From assembly GCA_018266395.1 (NCBI GenBank), contig JAFEAM010000034.1, forward strand, positions 48,795 through 112,794: 64,000 nt of DNA, given 5' to 3'. Under the pieces are notes generated by a model that saw nothing but the letters and a program-made list of their open reading frames with translations, searched no databases and had not been told where the DNA came from. This document shows, piece by piece, positions 27,115-36,698 of the stretch (position 1 is the stretch's first letter; every line of letters starts with the position of its first letter). This DNA comes from Bacteroidota bacterium (GTDB lineage: Bacteria; Bacteroidota; Bacteroidia; Cytophagales; Cyclobacteriaceae). A program made the translations under genes and the position numbers.

Positions 27115-28314
27115 ATGAAACTCTCCCGTCGCTCTTTCCTTTCATCTGTATCCCTGGCAGCAGTTGCGTCAGCCTCTTCCCATGCATCGTCGTTAAGTCG
27201 ATTTAACCATACACGCAATAATTCCTTCGATCCCTGGATTGAAGTTGACAAGAAGGCATTGCTCCAGAATGTACAGACTGTCTCGGCCCTTGCCAAATCC
27301 CGACCGATCATCGCGGTTGTAAAGAACAATGCCTATGGATTAGGATTGGAGTATGCAGCACCCATACTCGAGAGTTCAACTTCTGTGGTCGCCCTCGCAG
27401 TTGTCAAAACAGACGAATGCTTTACGCTTCTCAAGGCTGGCGTGAAAAAGCCGATTATGTTGATGGCGCTTCCGAACAGCGAACAGGACGAATTCGAATT
27501 GATAAGAAACGGTGTTCAACTCTGCCTGTTTGACAAGGACTGCAGGAAAAGGTTGGAGTCTTATGCTTCGAAATTGGGTAGCCGTATCAAGGTCCATGCC
27601 TACATCGACACCGGCATGAGTCGAATTGGTAGAAGGTTCAACCAGGCAGGTCCGTGGTTATCAGAATTGACTGCCGCCAGATCAATTGAAGTAATCAGCA
27701 CCTTTACAGACCTTACCGAAGACAACGCCTACGACCTTGAACAGGTGGACCGGCTGAAGAAAGTTGTCCTTCAGACGCCATCGTTAAACTGTAAACTGCA
27801 TGCCGCATCATCCTATCATGCATTCCATGCGCCCGGTACCCATCTTGACTGGATACGACCCGGCATGGCACTTTTTGGCGGATATCCTGATGAGGCAAAA
27901 GAATCACAAGGCAAGCTGGTACCCTCCTGCCGGCTCAAGGCCCGGGTGGTGAGAGTGGAGCAACTTCAGAAGGGAGACAGTGTGAGCTACGGCAGAAAAT
28001 TCATTGCAGAACAGCCTACATGGATTGCGACGCTGCCTGTGGGTCATACTGATGGGTATCCACGACAAGCTGTAAAAGGGGTACGCGTACTGATTGGAAA
28101 TGAAACTTATCCCGTTATAGGTGCGGTCAGCGCAAGTCACACGATCGTAAATCTTGGAGCTGAACGAAAGGTCAATGAAGGTGACTCGGCAACCCTGCTG
28201 GGTCAGGATCATCCCTACATCCTCCCGAACCGGGTTGCGCAAATCGCCGACGTCTCCGTATATGATATCTACATGCACCTGAATCCGCTAATCCCAAAAT
28301 TTGTTCTTGAATGA
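27115..28314 (+). CDS. Alanine-racemase-fold PLP enzyme with Tat signal
   Basis: 399 aa from the ATG at 27115, which begins a twin-arginine signal (KLSRRSFLSSVSLAAVASA); an earlier in-frame ATG at 27067 gives an implausible N-terminus. PLP lysine K70 in IIAVVKNNAYGLG and the second catalytic base Y292 in VSYGRKF are present, with the beta-domain following. Typical blocks are changed: the GRVCMDQ substrate-site loop reads GAVSASH (336-342), so the Met-Asp pair is Ala340-Ser341, and YADGYPR is HTDGYPR. Folded PLP-loaded export would place a racemase in the periplasm, as with broad-specificity racemases. Substrate unclear. The next gene overlaps or lies just downstream. Confidence 0.82.
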   Translation: MKLSRRSFLSSVSLAAVASASSHASSLSRFNHTRNNSFDPWIEVDKKALLQNVQTVSALAKSRPIIAVVKNNAYGLGLEYAAPILESSTSVVALAVVKTDECFTLLKAGVKKPIMLMALPNSEQDEFELIRNGVQLCLFDKDCRKRLESYASKLGSRIKVHAYIDTGMSRIGRRFNQAGPWLSELTAARSIEVISTFTDLTEDNAYDLEQVDRLKKVVLQTPSLNCKLHAASSYHAFHAPGTHLDWIRPGMALFGGYPDEAKESQGKLVPSCRLKARVVRVEQLQKGDSVSYGRKFIAEQPTWIATLPVGHTDGYPRQAVKGVRVLIGNETYPVIGAVSASHTIVNLGAERKVNEGDSATLLGQDHPYILPNRVAQIADVSVYDIYMHLNPLIPKFVLE

Positions 28315-28346
28315 TAAAGGCTCAAGTTTCAGACCTGCAGCTCCGC

Positions 28347-29585
28347 ATGTCACAATTTTTCATAGGTGTCTTGTGTCTGATGCCGCTTGTTCTTTTTGGC
28401 CAATCGGATGATTCCTATACACGGTATGAACTCCTGGATCCCGCCACCCAAAGTTTCCGGATTCTCTATGACGTTACGATTACCGAACCAGGAAGTACCT
28501 TCTACTATAATACCTTGCGGAAGGGAAGCGAGCACCAGGTTGCGATGGTCAAGGATCTGTCCACCGGCATGAACCTCGAATGGGCGATTGTAACGGGAGC
28601 CCAGGCAAAATCGGCTGGTTTTTCGTCTGCTGACCTTGCCACGGATTATCTGCAGGTTAAACTCACAAGGCCTGTGACCGAAGGAAGCGAGTATCGCATA
28701 AGAATTGACAAGACGTATAAAGATCCCAATAGCTACTTCGTCCGTGATCAAAAGTTGGTATTCAAGCGGGCACTTGGCATTAAGCGCAACGCAGTCGTTC
28801 TTCCGAAAGGCTACGAAATTATTTCCTGCAACTTCCCCTCCCAGGTGGGACTGGAACCAGATGGTCGCATAAGAACAAGCTTTATCAATCCTGACGCCAG
28901 CGAGGTCCCGTTACAAATTGAAGCCAGGAAACTTCCATCCTCTGCCGATCTGACTTTCCACGCCTCGCCTGCATCAACTGTCGGGGAAGGAAAAGGAAGA
29001 GACAAATCCAAAGCCCGGGTAGATTACACTCTCGCGGAACGGGCAGCACAAACAAGAGAAATAGTGTACTTTCTGCTGGATCCGGCTACACACTCCTTCC
29101 GCCTCTACCATGACTATACAGAATCACGAGCAGGCATGGATCACTACCTGAATGTTGTCCGTGCGGGAAGCAAGGCATCAAATCCATCCGCCAAAATCCT
29201 GGACAATGGGATGTCTCTGAAAGTCGAGACTTTACGGGGCAACGAAATTACCAGGAAAGGACTCGACCCGGGTGAACCTGTTACATCTGATACGGAAGTG
29301 GTGGTAATCTGGTACCCGGCAGTGAAGGACGGGCAGACCACACGGCTGCGCATAGAGGAGACCTATACTGATCCAAACCGATATTTATTGAACAATGATG
29401 AATTGGTATTCGACCGTTCGTTTGGACGGCCATTCAACACGGTGAAGCTCCCGCCAGGTTGGTTCCTGACCATGAACGTCGTCCCGGCCACCATACATTA
29501 TGACAATGACGGACTTATCAGCCTGGACTATGTGAACGGTTCCCCTGATGAGATCGATGTGCTTATCCGTGCAAGGAAGCGGTAG
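28347..29585 (+). CDS. Exported protein made of two tandem copies of one domain
   Basis: 412 aa from the ATG at 28347, which starts a clean signal peptide (SQFFIGVLCLMPLVLFGQ). The ATG at 28311 overlaps the racemase stop (ATGA) and is an alternative giving 12 more residues. Two copies of a beta-rich domain (about 26-195 and 240-412) align by eye: LLDPAT-SFR, TYxDPNxY, LVFxRxxG, a PxGW/YxxxxxNxP strand and a closing IEARK/IRARK. They are joined by a charged linker (EGKGRDKSKARVDY). I do not recognise the family. Its 3' end overlaps the convergent MBL-rhodanese gene by 23 bases. Confidence 0.7.
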   Translation: MSQFFIGVLCLMPLVLFGQSDDSYTRYELLDPATQSFRILYDVTITEPGSTFYYNTLRKGSEHQVAMVKDLSTGMNLEWAIVTGAQAKSAGFSSADLATDYLQVKLTRPVTEGSEYRIRIDKTYKDPNSYFVRDQKLVFKRALGIKRNAVVLPKGYEIISCNFPSQVGLEPDGRIRTSFINPDASEVPLQIEARKLPSSADLTFHASPASTVGEGKGRDKSKARVDYTLAERAAQTREIVYFLLDPATHSFRLYHDYTESRAGMDHYLNVVRAGSKASNPSAKILDNGMSLKVETLRGNEITRKGLDPGEPVTSDTEVVVIWYPAVKDGQTTRLRIEETYTDPNRYLLNNDELVFDRSFGRPFNTVKLPPGWFLTMNVVPATIHYDNDGLISLDYVNGSPDEIDVLIRARKR

Positions 29586-30960
29586 TTACATTGTCCGATT
29601 CTGTCACGACGTTGAGTCCGGCATTCATCATGGCCGTGAAACCACCATACACATTAATCAGATTCCTGAATCCTTCCTGCTTCATTAATGAAATGGCCGT
29701 CATTGATCTGTAACCTCCGCCGCAATGGACTACATAAGTCTTATCCCGATCCAGGTGCGCCACATTTGCAGGCATATCCGATAACGGGACCAATTGGGCC
29801 CCTGGCAGGTGGCTGACCTTCCATTCCCCTGGCCTTCGCACATCCAGCACCATGCCTTGTTGGTCCAGAACCGCAGGCACTTCCAATGCCGTTACACTGC
29901 GCACGGTATCCTTTTGTCCGCTCCATGCTTCAATGCCTCCTTCCAGAAAACCAAGCACATTTTCGTAACCCACACGCGCCAATCGCAGCACGGCTTCCTG
30001 CTCCTTTCCTGAATCTGCAACCAGGACCAGAGGCCTGTTGATATCAATCAGGGTTCCCACCCAAACGGCGTACTGCCCATTCAACCCAATGTTAAGTGAG
30101 CCGGGAACAAAGCCCTTTTCAAAAACATCAGATTGACGCGCATCCAGAATGAGCGCCCCGTTCTCCGCTGCCTTGACAAAATCCGATTGCGAAAGCGGCT
30201 TACAGTTTCTTTCAAGGACAGCGTCGATGGAGTTGTATCCGTATTTATTGATTCTTGCGTCTTCAAAAAAATATTGAGGGGGTGGCTGGATCCCTTCTGT
30301 CACCTGAAGAATAAAGTCCTCCTTCGATTTTGCTTTCAGTGCATAGTTAAACCTCTTCTGTTCACCTATGGTGGACATCGTCTCCTTTCCAATATTCTTC
30401 CCGCAAGCCGAACCAGGTCCGTGACCCGGATACAGCGTCACGTGATCGGGTAATACTTTCAGTTTAGTCTCAAGCGAGTCATATAGCATGCCTGCAAGTT
30501 CCTCGCTGCTCATCTTACCATCGAGTAAATCGGGCCTCCCCACATCGCCGACGAACAAAGTGTCACCGGTAAATACCGCATGTTCATCTCCGTTTTCATC
30601 AAGCAGCAGATAGCAGGAAGACTCCGGTGTGTGTCCGGGGGTGTGCAGGACACGAATCTTAATCTTGCCTAATGTAAATTCCTGGTTGTCCTTTGCGATG
30701 ATGACATCATATTTTGGGTCTGCCATCGGACCATAAACAATAACTGCTCCTGTTTCCCTGGCGAGATCAATATGGCCTGAAACAAAGTCGGCATGAAAAT
30801 GCGTCTCCATTACATACTTAATCCTGCTCCCACGACGGGTGGCCAGATCGATGTAGGGTTGCGTTTCACGAAGCGGGTCGATAATGGCAACCTCACCATT
30901 TGATTCTATGTAATAAGCGGCTTCCGCCAGGCAATTCGTGTAAAGTTGCTCTATGTGCAT
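29563..30960 (-). CDS. MBL-fold persulfide-dioxygenase-like protein with two rhodanese domains
   Basis: 465 aa from the ATG at 30960 (an ATG 15 bases upstream is also in frame). MBL domain 1-235: H54, H56, D58 and H63 in THFHADFVSGH, H110, D133 and H180, as in ETHE1-like glutathione-persulfide dioxygenases (mononuclear iron). The first rhodanese domain (about 260-350) has ADSGKE where the Cys loop should be and is probably inactive; the second (about 365-455) keeps C413 in VHCGGGYRS. Predicted role: sulfide/persulfide oxidation and sulfur transfer. Cytosolic, no signal. The final eight codons lie inside the opposite gene. Confidence 0.87.
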   Translation of the reverse strand: MHIEQLYTNCLAEAAYYIESNGEVAIIDPLRETQPYIDLATRRGSRIKYVMETHFHADFVSGHIDLARETGAVIVYGPMADPKYDVIIAKDNQEFTLGKIKIRVLHTPGHTPESSCYLLLDENGDEHAVFTGDTLFVGDVGRPDLLDGKMSSEELAGMLYDSLETKLKVLPDHVTLYPGHGPGSACGKNIGKETMSTIGEQKRFNYALKAKSKEDFILQVTEGIQPPPQYFFEDARINKYGYNSIDAVLERNCKPLSQSDFVKAAENGALILDARQSDVFEKGFVPGSLNIGLNGQYAVWVGTLIDINRPLVLVADSGKEQEAVLRLARVGYENVLGFLEGGIEAWSGQKDTVRSVTALEVPAVLDQQGMVLDVRRPGEWKVSHLPGAQLVPLSDMPANVAHLDRDKTYVVHCGGGYRSMTAISLMKQEGFRNLINVYGGFTAMMNAGLNVVTESDNVTTASLHG

Positions 30961-31084
30961 AATTAGATACGTCAAATAACAGCGCGAAGGTCTGAAAAAT
31001 TCACCATAGTCTGGGCAGCCAGCTTTGGTCTTACTCGCATGAACTATATGAATCGTAGCCCGATTATGGTTGGTATCACCCCGG

Positions 31085-33202
31085 TTATTTCAACCGGATC
31101 GTCGAGATCTCCGGTTCTTCTTTTACCAGAAAACAGTTTGGTCCACTGATATACTCCAGGCCTGCAAAATGGGTTGGCAATACATTGAGACCCCCATAAG
31201 TCAGAAGTCCATATTTGTTCGCCATGGACACCACTACCCTTCTTTCGGGCAAAGGTACCATGCTGTCAAAACGGGGTTCGATCATGATTCTTCCGTCAGC
31301 ATCTGCGAGTCCCTTCAGATTTCCAGAACAGATGATGAAATGATTGTCAGGCAACCGACGGATCGAGTCATATCGGAGCTCAAGCACTTCGCGACCATTG
31401 GCATCCACCAGCCCTGCCAGTCCTGCCCTTTTTACAACGGCCAAATGATTTTTGAAAGACGTGACCTTATCATAGGTTGGCTGGATGACGATCTCGTCGT
31501 GTTTGTTCAGGTAGCCCCATTTGCCCACGAGGAACACCGGTGCCAATCCCTCATGAAATTCGCCGATACTGTCATAACGATTTGCGATCAGCAGTCTGCC
31601 CTTCAAATCCACAAACCCATATTTGCGGTCCTTTCTGATTCCAATCATGCCCTCTGATTCGTGGAATACCTCCTCCGCTCCCGCAAAAATCGATTGCGTC
31701 GTTTCGATGGTTCTGCCATCAAAATCCGTATGCTTTTCTTCACCATTTGGCATCCGTTCCAAAATGTAATCGGAATAAATCATCACAGGGTTGTCGGTGA
31801 AATAGATGACATTGTCTTTTACATCATGGAGGAACAAGGTGGCCCCTTCGATAAAAACAAATTTCTCCGGGTTCACCAGGTGTATGGGTTGTTTCTGAGG
31901 TTTAATCACCCATTCATCCTGAGTATTGATGATGCCGTAATGCTCTTTAAACATCACTACCACATGATTACCCCTGATCTGGAGAAGGGAGTCATAAACA
32001 CAGGCAATTTTTTCTTCGCCATACCTGTCCAATCCGCCCCAGAATTCACCCGACCGCGCCGGAAAGAAACTTCCGTTGTATGGACCAATAAAGTCATACG
32101 CCCTTCCCTTTTGGATCCCGATCGTATCATACAGTTGCCACTTCGAAATGCCGGATGAAACCAGACGAGTGCGGATGTAGTTACCCTCCACACATAATGA
32201 ATCAAAAGAAAACGGAAGCACCGGCGACCCATCGGTCCTCTCCAGTCCCCACCTGCCGCCCTTCTTTGAAGTAAATTTTCCGTTAGTCAGACCCCCAATC
32301 TGTTCATATTCCAATGGCAATACCATCTTAAGGTGGTCATTACAGGTTCCCGACCTTCCCGAAATGCGCATGATATTCCACCCCGTGCCAGAATAATTAA
32401 GTTCATCGGCCTCCAGACTGACAACCTTATTCAGTTTTTCATCCATTAGGGTCCACACCGGAATCTGTTGTACCTCAGCTTTGTTGTCAGGAAGAATCCT
32501 GATGGCCCGGTAGGAGGGCTTAACAATTAACTCACCTTCCCGGTTAATGATACCGTGCTTCCATCCGTCTGTGACTATGGCATAGTCAAACTGAAAGTCG
32601 GAAATATGATCAATAAAGAAATCAGTAATCCACTTTCCTTCTTCAGAACTCAAGGCGATTTTGTTGTCAAAATTCCTGACGGCATAACGAAGGCTGCCCA
32701 CGGGCCAGATTTGCTGATATCGAACCGGGATGACCGATCTGTCATTAAGGTCGATGAGCCCATATTCATAACGCGATCCATTTTTCGTCATCACAATAGC
32801 CCTGAGTCCATGAATGTCCACATCATCGTAGACCAGGGGGATTGCCATCTTCCCTTCAAGGTCGAGGCATCCGTACTTCACTGTATAGGGATTGATGAGT
32901 TTGCTGACTATGATTCGGTCGCCGTCTGCCGAAGTAATGCTTTCGAATTCGGCAGGTGTAAGAAACTGATGTTGAAGGTTTATGAGTCCCCAGCGACCAT
33001 TCTGTCTGTACCCAGTGATATTGCCGGAAATAGAAAATTGACCATCCGACCACCCAAGCCCATCGAAATCCGGAGGCAAAACCACGTGTCCCTCTTCATC
33101 ACGCAATCCGATTTTGCCGTTTTCCTCAAATCGCTCATAGGTTGCGGCATAAAGTCCGTGAACTCCTATGACAAGGATTAAGATAAGCGAGAAGCGATTC
33201 AT
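31085..33202 (-). CDS. Exported WG-repeat protein
   Basis: 705 aa; signal peptide MNRFSLILILVIGVHGLYA. The mature chain is built of many WG repeats about 45-50 residues long, each with a core such as GRWGLINLQHQFLTPAEFES, YGCLDLEGKMAIPLVYDDV, RKYGFVDLKGRLLIANRYDS or GKWGYLNKHDEIVIQPTYDK. WG (KWG Leptospira-type) repeats form beta-propeller-like folds with binding roles; no enzyme is implied. Function here unknown. It lies 192 bases after floA on the same strand, separated by a terminator. Confidence 0.85.
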   Translation of the reverse strand: MNRFSLILILVIGVHGLYAATYERFEENGKIGLRDEEGHVVLPPDFDGLGWSDGQFSISGNITGYRQNGRWGLINLQHQFLTPAEFESITSADGDRIIVSKLINPYTVKYGCLDLEGKMAIPLVYDDVDIHGLRAIVMTKNGSRYEYGLIDLNDRSVIPVRYQQIWPVGSLRYAVRNFDNKIALSSEEGKWITDFFIDHISDFQFDYAIVTDGWKHGIINREGELIVKPSYRAIRILPDNKAEVQQIPVWTLMDEKLNKVVSLEADELNYSGTGWNIMRISGRSGTCNDHLKMVLPLEYEQIGGLTNGKFTSKKGGRWGLERTDGSPVLPFSFDSLCVEGNYIRTRLVSSGISKWQLYDTIGIQKGRAYDFIGPYNGSFFPARSGEFWGGLDRYGEEKIACVYDSLLQIRGNHVVVMFKEHYGIINTQDEWVIKPQKQPIHLVNPEKFVFIEGATLFLHDVKDNVIYFTDNPVMIYSDYILERMPNGEEKHTDFDGRTIETTQSIFAGAEEVFHESEGMIGIRKDRKYGFVDLKGRLLIANRYDSIGEFHEGLAPVFLVGKWGYLNKHDEIVIQPTYDKVTSFKNHLAVVKRAGLAGLVDANGREVLELRYDSIRRLPDNHFIICSGNLKGLADADGRIMIEPRFDSMVPLPERRVVVSMANKYGLLTYGGLNVLPTHFAGLEYISGPNCFLVKEEPEISTIRLK

Positions 33203-33337
33203 CGAATGTCAAAAATAGAAAAAAGGTATCACGATCGGTCATGGGATTCAACAGGAGGCGATTGGTTTCGGTTCATTTGCATTATTGCAGCGCCAAGGTC
33301 CCTGGGCAGCAACCCGATCAGGATGGACTTAAAGAAG

Positions 33338-33374
33338 AAAGAGGCCAAATCAACTCTCGCTGACTGGCCTCTTT
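33338..33374 (-). terminator. Terminator after floA
   Basis: AAAGAGGCCA (33338-33347) pairs perfectly with TGGCCTCTTT (33365-33374), a 10-bp stem with a 17-base loop, 20 bases after the floA stop on the minus strand; the exit side is T-rich (TTTCTTCTTT). It ends the nfeD-floA unit before the WG-repeat gene. Confidence 0.75.
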
Positions 33375-33394
33375 GCCTAATGTTTTGTTTTGTC

Positions 33395-34384
33395 CTACTT
33401 GGCTGGACCAGCGCCCTGGCCAGGCTTACCTGAACCAGAGATGGATTGTCTCATTTCAGTGTCGGCCTGCACATTCTGCATTTTGTAATAATCCATGATG
33501 CCGAGATTACCGCTGAGGAATGCCTGTGCGATCGCTTTGGGAATTTCAGCCTCAGCCTGAATTACATTCGCCTTTGCTTCCTGGGCCTTTGCAATCATTT
33601 CCTGCTCCATTGCAACGGCCATTGCGCGGCGCTCTTCTGCGCGGGCTTCTGCCACCTTCAAATCTGCAGCAGCCTGATCGGTCTGGAGTTTTGCCCCAAT
33701 GTTGGCTCCGACATCCACATCGGCAATGTCAATGGAGAGAATCTCGAAGGCAGTTCCAGCGTCAAGACCACGCGACAGGACCAGCTTGGATATCTTGTCA
33801 GGGTTGGCCAACACTTCTTTATGTGTGTTGGCCTGACCGATAGATGTCACAATGCCTTCTCCGACCCTTGCAAGGATTGTGTCTTCACCGGCACCACCTA
33901 CAAGTTGAGCGATACTGGCACGAACCGTCACCCGAGCAATTGCAATGAGCTGAATTCCGTCTGCAGCAACTGCGGCCACTTTGGGGGTTGTGATCACTTT
34001 GGGATTAACGGAAATCTGTACGGCCTCAAATACATCCCGGCCTGCAAGGTCGATAGCTGTTGCCTGCTTGAAGCTGAGACTGATATTTGCCTTCTCTGCA
34101 GATATCAATGCACGAATCACATTCGGCACATTTCCTCCTGCCAGATAGTGCGTTTCAAGTTCCCTTGTGGTGACCTGAAGTCCGGCTTTGGTAGCGGTAA
34201 TAAGAGAATTTACAATCACGCTCGGCGGCACCTTGCGGATCCGCATACCGATCAATTCCCCAATCGTAACTTTTACGCCGGCGAATATGGCGGTTACCCA
34301 TAACCCGACCGGGACAAAGTACATGAACAGGAAGAATCCAATAATGCTGAGGAATACAATCAATAGAAATGCTAAGCCTTCCAT
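33395..34384 (-). CDS. floA: Flotillin-like protein FloA (SPFH/YqfA family)
   Basis: 329 aa, the usual FloA length. A single N-terminal membrane hairpin ([22 protein letters not shown]) is followed by the SPFH domain ([47 protein letters not shown]) and an EA-rich coiled coil ([20 protein letters not shown]), ending in a Gly/Pro-rich tail. FloA oligomerises at the inner membrane in lipid microdomains and scaffolds signalling or secretion complexes. It begins 12 bases after the NfeD stop, the conserved NfeD-flotillin pairing. Confidence 0.93.
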   Translation of the reverse strand: MEGLAFLLIVFLSIIGFFLFMYFVPVGLWVTAIFAGVKVTIGELIGMRIRKVPPSVIVNSLITATKAGLQVTTRELETHYLAGGNVPNVIRALISAEKANISLSFKQATAIDLAGRDVFEAVQISVNPKVITTPKVAAVAADGIQLIAIARVTVRASIAQLVGGAGEDTILARVGEGIVTSIGQANTHKEVLANPDKISKLVLSRGLDAGTAFEILSIDIADVDVGANIGAKLQTDQAAADLKVAEARAEERRAMAVAMEQEMIAKAQEAKANVIQAEAEIPKAIAQAFLSGNLGIMDYYKMQNVQADTEMRQSISGSGKPGQGAGPAK

Positions 34385-34396
34385 ATTATAAAGTGT

Positions 34397-34867
34397 TTAG
34401 GATAGTGGTTCGACAATAATCTGATGGGCATTGATCTGCAGTACCCGTATTCGCGTACCTGCTTCAAGATACTTGCCCATTGTTCGTACTTCAAAAGTCT
34501 TGCTATTTAGTTCTGCCTTCCCCACAGGACGAAGCGCAGAGAGTGTCACTCCTTCCTGCCCGGCGGAAACGGACTCCAGTTCACCTTCATTAACCTTGCT
34601 GTTACTTGAAGATTTCAATGAAAATTTTCCCCATACATTAGCCCTGAAGGCAATAAATAAGGAGACCGTTGAGACAACAATCGTGGACCCGGTTATGATC
34701 CATCCGGCCACATTTCCAAAGTACCGGAAACCAAGTCCCACGCCGGCTACCATGAAAACAAATCCCAAAAGTCCTATCAGGGTCGTGCCCGGAACAAATA
34801 TGATTTCCACCAGTACGATAACCAGTCCTATGAGGATGAGCGATATGATGGTGATCCATTCGATCAT
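34397..34867 (-). CDS. NfeD-family membrane protein, partner of FloA
   Basis: 156 aa from the ATG at 34867; an upstream ATG at 34921 would add 18 atypical residues. Three to four TM segments (ISLILIGLVIVLVEIIFVPG, LIGLLGFVFMVAGVGLGF, WIITGSTIVVSTVSLFIAF) precede a C-terminal OB-fold (about 95-155: AGQEGVTLSALRPVGKAELN, LEAGTRIRVLQINAHQIIVE). This is the short NfeD form without the serine protease domain. Co-encoded NfeD and flotillin proteins act together; details here are inferred from that pairing. Confidence 0.9.
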   Translation of the reverse strand: MIEWITIISLILIGLVIVLVEIIFVPGTTLIGLLGFVFMVAGVGLGFRYFGNVAGWIITGSTIVVSTVSLFIAFRANVWGKFSLKSSSNSKVNEGELESVSAGQEGVTLSALRPVGKAELNSKTFEVRTMGKYLEAGTRIRVLQINAHQIIVEPLS

Positions 34868-35017
34868 GGTGTAAAAATAACTCTTTTGGCAGCGTGGTCC
34901 CAGTATATCGCATGGCACCAATCTGGAGCGACACGAATCAACATGACTTAATGGATAATAAGTGGGACATTAGATTCTTGTAAGTTACTTGCCGAGGATG
35001 CCTGTCTCATAACAATT

Positions 35018-36496
35018 TCAATACGCTTTCGCGAAAAGCACCCTTTGATTGGAGGGATTACCGGTCAGAACGCATTTTCCCTTTTCGACAGGGGCATCCA
35101 ATGGAATACAACGGATGGTTGCTTTCGTTTCTTCCTTGATCTTTGCCTCTGTCTCGGCGGTGCCATCCCAGTGGGCCAGAAGGAATCCACCCTTTTCTTC
35201 AAGAACCTTTTTGAATTCATCCCACGAATTCACTGGCGTCGTCATATCCTCTCTGAATTTCAACGCCTTTCTGTAAAGATTCTTCTGTATGTCATCCAAA
35301 AGAGAAGGAACTTCCGTTGCCACATCTGTAGCTTTCATGGATTTCTTTTCCCTGGTATCCCGTCTCGCAAGTTCCACGGTTCCCTGTTCTAGATCTCGGG
35401 GGCCGATAGCGAGACGAACAGGGACACCTTTCAATTCATACTCGGCAAACTTGAATCCGGGTTTGTGCGTATCCCGGTTGTCAAATTTCACCGAAAGTCC
35501 TGCAGCCTTCAACTCCTTCATCAGTTTATCAGCGACTTCTGATATGGCTGATAGTTCCTGGTCATTTTTGAATATGGGCACAATAACCACATGGATCGGC
35601 GCAAGTTTAGGAGGGAGAATAAGTCCATCGTCGTCAGAGTGTGCCATAATAAGTCCGCCGATCAGTCGTGTGCTCGCTCCCCATGAAGTGCCCCACACGT
35701 ATTCCAATTTGCCATCTTTACCGGTGAACTTGACGTCGAATGCCTGGGCAAAATTTTGGCCAAGGAAATGCGACGTACCTGCCTGAAGCGCTTTGCCATC
35801 CTGCATAAGCGCCTCGATGCAGTAGGTATCAATAGCACCCGGAAACTTCTCCCCTTCACTTTTCTTGCCTTTGATAACAGGTACAGCCATAAAATTCTCA
35901 GCGAAGTCGGCATACACATCCAGCATGGTGCGCGTTTCCTTTTCCGCTTCGGCGGCCGTTGCATGAGCCGTATGTCCTTCTTGCCAGAGGAACTCAGCGG
36001 TTCGCAGGAAAAGTCGCGTACGCATTTCCCAACGAACGACATTTGCCCACTGGTTGACGAGAATGGGCAGGTCCCGATGAGACTGAATCCACTTCTTGTA
36101 CGTATTCCAAATAATAGCTTCACTGGTTGGCCTCACCACAAGTTCTTCCTCTAATCTCGCTTCGGGATCGACCATCAGCTTGCCATTTCCGGCCGGATCG
36201 GTCTTCAAGCGATAATGGGTAACAATAGCACACTCCTTTGCAAAGCCCTCCGCATTCTTTTCTTCAGCCTCAAACATGCTTTTGGGAACAAACAATGGGA
36301 AATAAGCATTGACATGACCAGTATCCTTGAACATCTGATCAAGCCCTTGTTGCATCTTCTCCCATATCGCATATCCATACGGCTTAATAACCATACAACC
36401 GCGGACGTCGGAATTTTCAGCCAGATCAGCCAATTTGACAAGCTCGACATACCACTGCGAATAGTCTTCGGCACGGGATGTTATTTGTTTTGCCAT
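35018..36496 (-). CDS. proS: Prolyl-tRNA synthetase (archaeal/eukaryotic-type ProS)
   Basis: 492 aa from the ATG at 36496, where the conserved [16 protein letters not shown] begins; an ATG 24 bases upstream exists but lies at the -7 box. Class II motif 2 region ([24 protein letters not shown]), motif 3-like [16 protein letters not shown], and the anticodon-binding domain from about residue 300. No INS editing domain, so it is the ProS3-like type found in Bacteroidota. It charges tRNA-Pro with proline. The C-terminal region with CIPLD and C-rich KGKCVLTG is typical of the zinc-binding-like tail. Confidence 0.95.
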   Translation of the reverse strand: MAKQITSRAEDYSQWYVELVKLADLAENSDVRGCMVIKPYGYAIWEKMQQGLDQMFKDTGHVNAYFPLFVPKSMFEAEEKNAEGFAKECAIVTHYRLKTDPAGNGKLMVDPEARLEEELVVRPTSEAIIWNTYKKWIQSHRDLPILVNQWANVVRWEMRTRLFLRTAEFLWQEGHTAHATAAEAEKETRTMLDVYADFAENFMAVPVIKGKKSEGEKFPGAIDTYCIEALMQDGKALQAGTSHFLGQNFAQAFDVKFTGKDGKLEYVWGTSWGASTRLIGGLIMAHSDDDGLILPPKLAPIHVVIVPIFKNDQELSAISEVADKLMKELKAAGLSVKFDNRDTHKPGFKFAEYELKGVPVRLAIGPRDLEQGTVELARRDTREKKSMKATDVATEVPSLLDDIQKNLYRKALKFREDMTTPVNSWDEFKKVLEEKGGFLLAHWDGTAETEAKIKEETKATIRCIPLDAPVEKGKCVLTGNPSNQRVLFAKAY

Positions 36497-36517
36497 ATGG
36501 AACGGTTTTTGAGCCTG

Positions 36518-36525
36518 CAAATATA
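36518..36525 (-). promoter_or_regulatory. -7 box of proS
   Basis: The minus strand reads TATATTTG, a perfect TAnnTTTG match, ending 22 bases before the proS ATG. I see no matching -33 TTTG at the right distance. Confidence 0.4.
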
Positions 36526-36630
36526 AGGGTATAGGCTATATGGCCGATTTTGAAATAATTGAAGCCTTTATAAGGGATTCTCTTACTGGCAAAAAGCCAA
36601 AAACCGGCGAAAACAGTACCCAAAATAGTG

Positions 36631-36661
36631 TTGTTGAAGGGCACCAGCCTTGCTAACTTTA
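36631..36661 (+). promoter_or_regulatory. Promoter candidate for the Tyr/Gly/Met-rich gene
   Basis: TTG at 36631-36633 (and again at 36634-36636), a 17-20-base spacer, then TAACTTTA at 36654-36661, one mismatch from TAnnTTTG. The start codon is 38 bases further on. It lies in the divergent region with proS. Confidence 0.4.
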
Positions 36662-36698
36662 CGTTTAACAGTATAGATACAAACCAATCCAATTTGGT

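Noticed and set aside
28311-28346. Start at 28311 for the duplicated-domain protein
   Set aside because: It overlaps the racemase stop and could allow coupling, but puts 12 polar residues before the signal peptide; 28347 is preferred though not proven.
31070-32158. Two plus-strand frames (195 and 165 codons) opposite the WG-repeat gene
   Set aside because: Mirror frames of repeated coding sequence; no promoter or motif.
33446-34303. 285-codon frame on the plus strand opposite floA
   Set aside because: It is wholly antisense to a strongly matched FloA; its Cys/His-rich composition is a codon-shadow effect, with no recognised motif.
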